Source: Candidatus Nomurabacteria bacterium (GTDB taxonomy: Bacteria > Patescibacteriota > Minisyncoccia > Phycocordibacterales > UBA9973). Taken from it: 10,483 nucleotides of DNA. Under the pieces are notes generated by a model. The model worked only from the letters and a program-made list of their open reading frames with translations, made no database searches and was not told the origin of the DNA. Where the stretch lies: contig CALRCI010000020.1 of the NCBI GenBank assembly GCA_943354525.1, positions 1 through 10,483 on the forward strand, in the 5' to 3' direction. Numbering within the stretch: the stretch's first letter is position 1; each line of letters opens with the position of its first letter. The position numbers and the translations under genes are program-made. Shown here one piece after another: positions 1 through 5,212 of this stretch.

Positions 1-377
1 AGGACGGGAAAGTCTTGATGGGTCGGCGCAAAGGTTCGCATGGTACCGGAATGTATGCGTGGCCGGGCGGACACTTGGAGTTTATGGAATCAATCACTGA
101 CTGCGCGATTCGTGAAGTTCGTGAAGAGACCAGTCTTGAAATTACTAACGTTAGATTTTTGCGTTTGTTCAATATGAAAACCTCTGAAGGTCAGCATTAT
201 GTTGATATTGCAATGGTCGCTGATTGGAAAAGCGGTGAGCCAAAATTGTGTGAACCCAATAAATGTGAGGGCTGGGCATGGTATGACATTGATAATCTGC
301 CAGAGCCGGTGTTTCAACCGATACCCTCATACTTCGAAGCATTGAAAACCGGAAAAAATTATTTTGATAATCTATAA
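1..377 (+). CDS. NUDT15-like Nudix hydrolase (5' partial)
   Basis: The reading frame is open to the left edge of the window (codons run from base 3, reading DGKVLMGRRKGS), so the true start lies upstream and perhaps 15-20 residues are missing. The visible part carries a Nudix box, GHLEFMESITDCAIREVREE followed by TSL. It has the G-x5-E-x7-REVREE spacing, with Ser where the family usually has Gly after EE-x. The GRRKGS, PGGHLEF and EPNKCEGWAWY stretches resemble the NUDT15/MTH2 subgroup, which hydrolyses (d)NTPs to monophosphates plus pyrophosphate. In this context it is probably a cytoplasmic nucleotide-pool sanitation enzyme, but the exact substrate cannot be read from sequence. Its stop lies 5 bases before the thymidylate kinase start, so the two genes are likely co-transcribed. 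Family call firm; subgroup call by resemblance. Confidence 0.93.
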   Translation, partial: DGKVLMGRRKGSHGTGMYAWPGGHLEFMESITDCAIREVREETSLEITNVRFLRLFNMKTSEGQHYVDIAMVADWKSGEPKLCEPNKCEGWAWYDIDNLPEPVFQPIPSYFEALKTGKNYFDNL

Positions 378-382
378 TTGAT

Positions 383-1069
383 ATGGCTAAAGGCAAACTC
401 ATCGTTATAGACGGCACTGACGGCTCAGGCAAGGCGACACAGGTCGAACTGCTTCGTAAGCGGTTGGTGCGAGAAGGGAAGACGGTCAAGGTTGTGGATT
501 TTCCGGAATACTACAAAAATTTCTTCGGCACGTTCATCGGGCACTGTCTCTCAGAACAGTATTACAATTTCTTGCATACCCATCCGAAGATTGCGTCCGT
601 ACTCTATGCCGCAGATCGTTTTGAATCAAAAAGTGAGATTGAGGGATGGCTCAAAAAGGGTTACATCGTCATCGCGAATCGATATGTGAGCGCGAACCAG
701 ATCCACCAAGGTGGCAAGATTGCGAATGCAAAGAAGCGCGCTGACTATCTCAAGTGGCTTGATGAGATGGAGTACAAAGTTTTCAAAATTCCCCGACCGA
801 GTATCGTCTTCTATCTCAGTCTGCCGATTCCAATCGTGCTCAAGCTCATCAAAGAGCGCAATCAGAAAAGTGGCCGCGCATATCTCGGAAAGAAAAAAGA
901 CGTGCATGAGAAAGACAAGAATTTCCTCGAGAATTCCAGAAAGAGCGCACTTTGGCTGGCGAAGCATGATCGACAATATGTGCAGATAGATTGTGCACGA
1001 AAAGAGGAGATTCTCTCGCGAGAAGAGATTCACGAAATGATTTATCAGAAATTACAGAAGAAAATATGA
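383..1069 (+). CDS. tmk: Thymidylate kinase (dTMP kinase)
   Basis: Encodes 228 residues and phosphorylates dTMP to dTDP with ATP in dTTP synthesis. The P-loop is GTDGSGKATQ (residues 11-20). The AADRF motif is at 76-80, an NRYVSANQIHQG segment at 99-110 corresponds to the usual DRY...QG dTMP-site motif, and an Arg-rich LID region lies at about 159-176. Two departures from the common pattern are visible. The Ser/Thr directly after the P-loop Lys is Ala18 (K-A-T instead of K-S/T-T), and the DRY Asp is Asn99. The overall fold signature and length still match the family, so I read it as functional. The start ATG follows the Nudix stop by 5 bases with no Shine-Dalgarno sequence. The stop TGA overlaps the dUTPase ATG as ATGA, which suggests coupled translation. 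A related deoxynucleotide kinase specificity remains possible. Confidence 0.93.
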   Translation: MAKGKLIVIDGTDGSGKATQVELLRKRLVREGKTVKVVDFPEYYKNFFGTFIGHCLSEQYYNFLHTHPKIASVLYAADRFESKSEIEGWLKKGYIVIANRYVSANQIHQGGKIANAKKRADYLKWLDEMEYKVFKIPRPSIVFYLSLPIPIVLKLIKERNQKSGRAYLGKKKDVHEKDKNFLENSRKSALWLAKHDRQYVQIDCARKEEILSREEIHEMIYQKLQKKI

Positions 1070-1488
1070 AACTCAAAATCAAAAAACTAAAACCAGAAGC
1101 GAAATTACCAAGCTATGCACATCCCGGAGATATTGGTCTCGATTTATATGCTATGGAGACAGTTACGATTCCACCGCTCGGACACTATCGTTTCTGGCAT
1201 GGATTTGCATTGGAATTTCCGGAAGGATATGGTGGCATCATCATGGACAAAGGCAGTATTTCCAAGGCCGGATTGGCGCATATGGGCGGAGTGTATGATG
1301 CCGGCTATCGAGGTGAATACAATACACTGCTGGTCAATCTCAGTAGTGAGCCGTATACATTTGAAGCGGGTGACAAAGTATCTCAGCTCGTGATTTGTCC
1401 GATTGTGATTGCAGAACTTGAAGAAACTGATACATTGAGTGAGTCAGCTCGAGGCGAAGGACGTTTCGGCTCGACAGGGAAGAAATAG
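1066..1488 (+). CDS. dut: dUTPase (deoxyuridine 5'-triphosphate nucleotidohydrolase)
   Basis: Encodes 140 residues, the size of a trimeric all-beta dUTPase, which converts dUTP to dUMP plus pyrophosphate, keeping uracil out of DNA and feeding dTMP synthesis. All five family motifs can be placed. Motif 1 is GDIGLDLYA (21-29) and motif 2 is DKGSISKAGL (61-70). Motif 3 is GGVYDAGYRGE (74-84), with the catalytic Asp78. Motif 4 is AGDKVSQLVI (101-110) and motif 5 is RGEGRFGSTG (129-138), with the uracil-stacking Phe134. Motif 2 normally reads R-S/T-S/G; here the Arg is Lys62. I chose the ATG at 1066 because the family N-terminus begins there and it overlaps the tmk stop by 4 bases (ATGA). The frame is open further upstream to 991, but those 25 residues are out-of-frame tmk sequence. 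Confidence 0.95.
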   Translation: MKLKIKKLKPEAKLPSYAHPGDIGLDLYAMETVTIPPLGHYRFWHGFALEFPEGYGGIIMDKGSISKAGLAHMGGVYDAGYRGEYNTLLVNLSSEPYTFEAGDKVSQLVICPIVIAELEETDTLSESARGEGRFGSTGKK

Positions 1489-1521
1489 ATACAATTTCTA
1501 ATATCTAAGAACTAATTTCTA

Positions 1522-3270
1522 ATGGAAGAAAAAATCAAACAATCAATCAAAAATGTTCTCGAAGATTTCGGTATTTCAACCGAAACTATTTCACTTGAGC
1601 ATCCGGCTGATATGTCGCACGGCGATTATTCGACGAATGTCGCGCTCGTCGGTTTCAAAAAGTTGCAAAGTCCGCCAGCTGGCGGACCAAAAACGTTCGC
1701 CGAAGAAATCGTGGCGAAATTGCGCGAGCAGAATATTTCAAATGTCGCAGAAATTTCGATCGCCGGTCCGGGATTCATTAATTTCAAACTTTCTCCGAAG
1801 TATTTCACCGATGAGCTCGCAAATGTTCTCGCAGACGGCGAGAAATATGGCCGTGGCACTGCACTCCAAGGTAAGACAGTCATGGTGGAATACACCCAGC
1901 CGAATCCGTTCAAGCCATTTCACATCGGTCATTTGATGTCGAATGCAATCGGCGAATCACTTTCGCGCATCGTCGAGAATCAGGGCGCGAAAGTCATCCG
2001 TGCCAACTACCAAGGCGATATCGGACTGCACGTCGCGAAGGCGATCTATGGAATTCTCAAAAACCCTTCGAATCACTCAGGGCAAGCGGCCGGCGCATAT
2101 CCGAAGGGTACTCCAGCCGAAGTCGCAGAATATATCGGCAAGTGCTACAGCGACGCGTCTAATCTCTATGACGAAGACATGGCTGCGAAAGCAGAAATCG
2201 ACGCGCTCAATAAAAAACTCTATTACCAAGACGTCGAACTCTGGTCGCTCTATCAAGAGGGCAGACAGATCACGCTCGAAGCGTTTGAAGAACTCTACAA
2301 AATGCTCGGCACGAAATTCGATGTCTATTATTTCGAATCGGCAATGGCTGAAGAGGGCACGAAGCTCGTGGAGGAATTTCTCGATAAGGGAGTGTTTGAG
2401 AAGTCAGATGGTGCAGTTGTGTTCCATGCCGAGAAATACAATCCCAAACTCCATACCCGCGTATTTCTCACCAGCGCCGGACTCGCACCATATGAGGCGA
2501 AAGAAATTGGTCTCACCGTTCGTAAATTTGCTGATTACAATCCCGATATTTCTCTCGTCGATACGGCGACGGAACAGCGCGACTATATGATGGTCGTGAC
2601 TGAAGCGATTCGCCAGATGTTTCCAGATAAGAAATACGCCGAGCGCATGATGCACGTCACGCACGGTATGATGCGCTTCGCGAGCGGGAAGATGAGTTCG
2701 CGCAAAGGCAATATCATCACCGGCGAATCACTCGTGCTCGATACGGTAGCACTCATCAGTGAGAAAATGACTGATCGCGGCTGGTCACTCGCCGAGAAAA
2801 CTGAAGTTTCAGAAATCGTTGGCGTTGCTTCAATCAAATATTCTATTCTCCGTTCAAAAATCGGCAGCGATATCGTTTACGACGTCGAGAAATCTATTTC
2901 AACTGAAGGCGATTCCGGTCCGTATCTCCAGTATGCGCTCATGCGTGCGAAGTCTGTCCTCGAGAAAGCCAAAGCCGAAAAAATTAGTCCAAAAATTTCA
3001 CACACTGCTGAGTCAGTAGGGGACTTCGAGAAGATGATCGTACGATTTCCCGAAGTTGCGCTCCGCGCGTGGAGCGAAGCTGAGCCGCATCACCTCATAA
3101 CGTATCTCACCGAACTCGCATCGGGATTCAATTCGTATTATGCCCAGGGCAAGATCGTCGACCCGACTGATTCTCATTCTCCGCACAAACTTGCTGTCAC
3201 GTCGGCATTTGCCACAGTGATGCGAAACGGCCTTTCTCTCGTCGGTATCAGAATTCCTGAGCGAATGTAG
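1522..3270 (+). CDS. argS: Arginyl-tRNA synthetase
   Basis: Encodes 582 residues, normal length for bacterial ArgRS, a class I cytoplasmic enzyme that charges tRNA-Arg. The N-terminal additional domain (about 1-110) is followed by the Rossmann core with the HIGH signature at 134-137 in PNPFKPFHIGH. The second signature is KMSSRKG at 390-396. The DALR anticodon-binding domain begins around DSGPYLQYA (464-472), and the protein ends in the family-typical GLSLVGIRIPERM. The ATG follows dut by 33 bases without a Shine-Dalgarno sequence. An 18-bp perfect palindrome lies within the coding sequence at 1670-1687. It encodes the Pro/Gly-rich stretch SPPAGGP in the N-terminal domain, where homologues usually have a short loop, so it looks like an in-frame repeat insertion. 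The gene is last in the run and is followed directly by a strong terminator hairpin. Confidence 0.97.
   Translation: MEEKIKQSIKNVLEDFGISTETISLEHPADMSHGDYSTNVALVGFKKLQSPPAGGPKTFAEEIVAKLREQNISNVAEISIAGPGFINFKLSPKYFTDELANVLADGEKYGRGTALQGKTVMVEYTQPNPFKPFHIGHLMSNAIGESLSRIVENQGAKVIRANYQGDIGLHVAKAIYGILKNPSNHSGQAAGAYPKGTPAEVAEYIGKCYSDASNLYDEDMAAKAEIDALNKKLYYQDVELWSLYQEGRQITLEAFEELYKMLGTKFDVYYFESAMAEEGTKLVEEFLDKGVFEKSDGAVVFHAEKYNPKLHTRVFLTSAGLAPYEAKEIGLTVRKFADYNPDISLVDTATEQRDYMMVVTEAIRQMFPDKKYAERMMHVTHGMMRFASGKMSSRKGNIITGESLVLDTVALISEKMTDRGWSLAEKTEVSEIVGVASIKYSILRSKIGSDIVYDVEKSISTEGDSGPYLQYALMRAKSVLEKAKAEKISPKISHTAESVGDFEKMIVRFPEVALRAWSEAEPHHLITYLTELASGFNSYYAQGKIVDPTDSHSPHKLAVTSAFATVMRNGLSLVGIRIPERM
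1670..1687. repeat. 18-bp perfect palindrome inside argS
   Basis: The sequence GTCCGCCAGCTGGCGGAC is its own reverse complement. It is inserted in frame, encodes SPPAGGP at about residues 50-56 of ArgRS, and separates KKL from FAEEIV, segments that sit closer together in typical ArgRS. This resembles protein-coding palindromic elements known from Rickettsia. That it is a dispersed element is an inference from one copy. Confidence 0.6.
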
Positions 3271-3277
3271 TAGCTAC

Positions 3278-3326
3278 AAACCTGTGGAAAACGCCAAGGC
3301 GTAGCCTTGGCGTTTTCCACAGGTTT
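3278..3326 (+). terminator. Rho-independent terminator after argS (23-bp stem)
   Basis: Perfect inverted repeat with arms 3278-3300 and 3304-3326 and a 3-base gta loop, followed by more T (run to 3329). It starts 7 bases after the argS stop. The inner part (GCCAAGGC-gta-GCCTTGGC) is itself a compact palindrome. A 23-bp stem is longer than most intrinsic terminators, so a repeat element may have been recruited as a terminator. Confidence 0.85.
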
Positions 3327-3336
3327 TTTATTTTGT

Positions 3337-3365
3337 TTGACAATGGAGAGACAACGCAGTACAGT
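3337..3365 (+). promoter_or_regulatory. Sigma-70 type promoter for the 239-aa gene
   Basis: TTGACA (3337-3342), a 17-base spacer and TACAGT (3360-3365). The -35 is perfect and the -10 matches 4 of 6. Transcription would begin near 3372, leaving a leader of about 14 bases before the ATG at 3386. It sits directly after the argS terminator, as expected for a new transcription unit. Confidence 0.6.
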
Positions 3366-3385
3366 TCAGAAAAACAATTCCCACT

Positions 3386-4105
3386 ATGGCAACAAAAATA
3401 CTATTTGACTGTGCGCAATTCTACAAGCATTGCCACGAGACTATGCAGAATCGCGCCAACGGGCTCGATACTGCAGATGAACCGATTGAAAAATATATTA
3501 TCACAGTCTGTACGGCTGAAGGAATGAATGCGCATGCCCGAGCTAGTACACTCGCAGTGCATCTTCTGTATGACATGAAGCGCATCGCCAGCGTTTCTCG
3601 GATATCTCAGTTCATATTCGCTAAGGTTATTCGTTTTATCACGCATCGTTCGGATACGCTTAGAGCACTCATCTTCGAACCGGCAGTCATGGCTGCGGTC
3701 AAAGAAATCATGTTCGATGAGTATGTGGTTCCTGTGTTCCAGCTGCGCTTGATTGAACCGTTTGCATCTTCACCTGAAATAGAAGACCGGCTTTTTGTCG
3801 AAGAAGTTTTTGTGCCGCTGAAGCCCTATGTGCTCCTGCACCTCAAAACCAATTTCATGCCGTTCGTGCTCTGTAATGCACGGCTAAATTGGCGGGAGAC
3901 AGTGGATGTTATTACCAAACGTCTTACCACTGATTATGAGAATACACTGAAAACACTCTTTGCCGCCTTCAATGTCCTGATGCATTCGGCACCGTCGGCG
4001 CAGGAATTCACACAAGTTTTGAAGCGATGGAAACACCTCTTGCTCCGCAGAGACAAGACACTGCTCAATGCGCCTATCAAAGCGCTTATGCAGATGGGAG
4101 AATGA
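3386..4105 (+). CDS. Uncharacterised protein (239 aa), own transcription unit
   Basis: I do not recognise this family. The ATG begins MATKILFDCAQFY, and the protein ends in IKALMQMGE at a TGA. There is no signal peptide and no clear membrane span, and the alternation of hydrophobic and charged residues suggests a mostly helical soluble protein. The middle (about 110-165) is hydrophobic with repeated V/F/L (EYVVPVFQLRLIEPF, VFVPLKPYVLLHL). The C-terminus is basic (RWKHLLLRRDK). No catalytic motif stands out. Five Cys/His residues near the start (C9, H15, C16, and C42 and H50 further on) do not form an obvious metal site. Codon use resembles the neighbours. The gene has its own promoter upstream and a hairpin terminator downstream, so it is probably a monocistronic expressed gene rather than a chance frame. 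Confidence 0.8.
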   Translation: MATKILFDCAQFYKHCHETMQNRANGLDTADEPIEKYIITVCTAEGMNAHARASTLAVHLLYDMKRIASVSRISQFIFAKVIRFITHRSDTLRALIFEPAVMAAVKEIMFDEYVVPVFQLRLIEPFASSPEIEDRLFVEEVFVPLKPYVLLHLKTNFMPFVLCNARLNWRETVDVITKRLTTDYENTLKTLFAAFNVLMHSAPSAQEFTQVLKRWKHLLLRRDKTLLNAPIKALMQMGE

Positions 4106-4126
4106 AACAAATCTTCCTATCATTAT

Positions 4127-4158
4127 AAAACCGGGTAGCTCGTTCTGTCCGGTTTTTT
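4127..4158 (+). terminator. Intrinsic terminator after the 239-aa gene
   Basis: Arms AAAACCGG (4127-4134) and CCGGTTTT (4149-4156) with a 14-base loop, continuing into a T-run to 4156. It lies 21 bases after the stop and just before the ileS promoter. Confidence 0.75.
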
Positions 4159-4165
4159 ATTTGCC

Positions 4166-4194
4166 TTGCAATTTAGGCGTTCGGTCTTTATAAT
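4166..4194 (+). promoter_or_regulatory. Promoter of the ileS T-box transcript
   Basis: TTGCAA (4166-4171), a 17-base spacer and a perfect TATAAT (4189-4194). The predicted start near 4201 is two bases before the first helix of the T-box RNA, which supports both assignments. Confidence 0.85.
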
Positions 4195-4200
4195 TGGCAT

Positions 4201-4358
4201 ATAAGCGTTGACGAGGCCATCACCTCCGAGCTTGGGGAAGAACGCTTCGGCGAGTAGACCCCCGCAAATGAAGCCCGCAAGGGGAAGTAAGGTGGTACCA
4301 CGAGGAAACTCGTCCTTATACAGTAATTTATTATTGTTGTATAAGGACGAGTTTTTTA
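4201..4358 (+). promoter_or_regulatory. T-box riboswitch (tRNA-Ile specific), transcription attenuator of ileS
   Basis: The leader senses uncharged tRNA-Ile and permits read-through into ileS. The T-box sequence AAGGTGGTACCACG lies at 4289-4302. The antiterminator pairs AAGG (4289-4292) with CCTT (4314-4317) and ACGAG (4300-4304) with CTCGT (4309-4313). This leaves the bulge TGGTACC, whose TGGT can pair with the ACCA end of a tRNA with discriminator A73, as in tRNA-Ile. The competing terminator has arms 4307-4321 and 4339-4353 (15 bp, perfect) followed by a T-run. Stem I appears very short: AAGCGTT (4203-4209) with AACGCTT (4241-4247), enclosing GAGG-CCATCA-CCTC (4213-4226). The loop of the latter carries the specifier ATC (4219-4221), followed by a purine. 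AGTA (4253-4256) and GAA (4270-4272) could be the Stem II S-turn. T-box and terminator are certain; the Stem I model is by eye. Confidence 0.93.
4307..4358 (+). terminator. T-box attenuator terminator
   Basis: A 15-bp perfect stem (4307-4321 with 4339-4353), a 17-base loop and a T-run at 4352-4357. Its left arm overlaps the 3' strand of the antiterminator (4309-4317), so the two structures exclude each other. Confidence 0.92.
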
Positions 4359-4369
4359 TTGTATTGCCA

Positions 4370-4414
4370 GTCAGGCCGGGCCTCGCGGTTCCGGATTGCG
4401 AGGCCCGGCCTGAC
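4370..4414. repeat. GC-rich palindrome (17-bp stem) between the T-box and the ileS start
   Basis: Perfect inverted repeat: arm GTCAGGCCGGGCCTCGC (4370-4386), an 11-base loop, and the complementary arm 4398-4414. It lies 12 bases after the attenuator's T-run and ends 15 bases before the ileS ATG. No T-run follows, so it is not itself a terminator. The inner 12 bases of each arm recur at 8705-8731 with one compensatory change, which marks it as a member of a repeat family. Confidence 0.85.
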
Positions 4415-4429
4415 TACCACAAGAACTTT

Positions 4430-5212
4430 ATGGAACACGAAATCAAAAAATCAGCAGCAGCCGAGCGGGAAGAAAAAGTTCTCGAATTCTGGCAGAAAGA
4501 AAATATTTTTCAGAAGAGTTTGGAGAAGAAATCTCCGAACGGCGAGTATGTTTTCTATGACGGTCCACCGTTTGCAACCGGACTTCCGCACTACGGACAT
4601 ATTCTCGGCAGCACTGCGAAGGATGCGATCGGACGTTATCAGACGATGCAGGGCTTTCATGTCTCGCGCCGTTGGGGTTGGGACTGTCATGGACTACCGA
4701 TTGAGAACATCGTTGAGAAAGATCTCGGTATCTCCGGACACAAGGAAATCGAAGCTTACGGTGTCGGCAAATTTACCGAATATGCGCGCAGCAAAGTTCT
4801 GACCTACGTTCACGAATGGAAAAAAACCGTTGATCGCATCGGCCGTTGGGTGAATTTCGACGGGGGATACAAGACGATGGACAATACGTTTATCGAAAGC
4901 GTGTGGTGGGCGCTCAAAGAGCTCAGCCAAAAAGGCTTGCTCTACGAAGGCGTGCGCGTGCTTGCGTACTGTCCGCGCTGTGAGACGCCGATTGCAAATT
5001 CTGAAATCGCGATGGACAACAGTTACAAAGACATCACGGATATTTCTGTGTATGTGAAATTCGAACTTGTTGATGAACCCGGCACGTATCTCCTCGCATG
5101 GACGACGACGCCGTGGACGCTGCCAGGTAATACGGCGATTGCGATCAACACCGATATCGAGTATGTGAAAGTACATGTCGGAAGCATCAGTACCGAATGT
5201 GCTGAAAGATAA
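4430..5212 (+). CDS. ileS: Isoleucyl-tRNA synthetase, N-terminal part (frame ends early)
   Basis: Encodes 260 residues: the N-terminus and first half of the Rossmann core of a class I IleRS of the eukaryote-like (IleS2) type. The HIGH-equivalent HYGH is at 54-57 in PPFATGLPHYGHI. WGWDCHGLPIE (82-92) and CPRCETPIANSEI follow, as does AWTTTPWTLPGN at the entry to the CP1 editing region. Past EYVKVHVG the frame runs into non-homologous SISTECAER and a stop, while the matching IleRS sequence resumes in the +1 frame (next entry). I placed the start at the ATG at 4430 because the family N-terminus begins there. The frame is open upstream to 4208, but that is riboswitch RNA. Expression is governed by the T-box. 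If the break is real, the enzyme is either inactive or made as two chains. Confidence 0.93.
   Translation: MEHEIKKSAAAEREEKVLEFWQKENIFQKSLEKKSPNGEYVFYDGPPFATGLPHYGHILGSTAKDAIGRYQTMQGFHVSRRWGWDCHGLPIENIVEKDLGISGHKEIEAYGVGKFTEYARSKVLTYVHEWKKTVDRIGRWVNFDGGYKTMDNTFIESVWWALKELSQKGLLYEGVRVLAYCPRCETPIANSEIAMDNSYKDITDISVYVKFELVDEPGTYLLAWTTTPWTLPGNTAIAINTDIEYVKVHVGSISTECAER

Noticed and set aside
991..1065. Upstream extension of the dUTPase frame
   Set aside because: These codons are out-of-frame thymidylate kinase sequence; the ATG at 1066 matches the family start and gives the ATGA overlap.
1493..1523. Ten-base direct repeat AATTTCTAAT (1493-1502 and 1514-1523) before argS
   Set aside because: It is short, AT-rich and only two copies; chance is as likely as a regulatory site.
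3278..3326. DnaA-box-like TTTTCCACA in each arm of the argS hairpin, suggesting an origin
   Set aside because: It has a mismatch to TTATNCACA, only the two copies forced by the palindrome exist, and there is no AT-rich unwinding region or dnaA/dnaN nearby.
4208..4429. Open frame upstream of the ileS ATG that would add 74 residues
   Set aside because: The stretch is T-box RNA, attenuator and palindrome, and the extra residues show no IleRS similarity; the family N-terminus begins at 4430.
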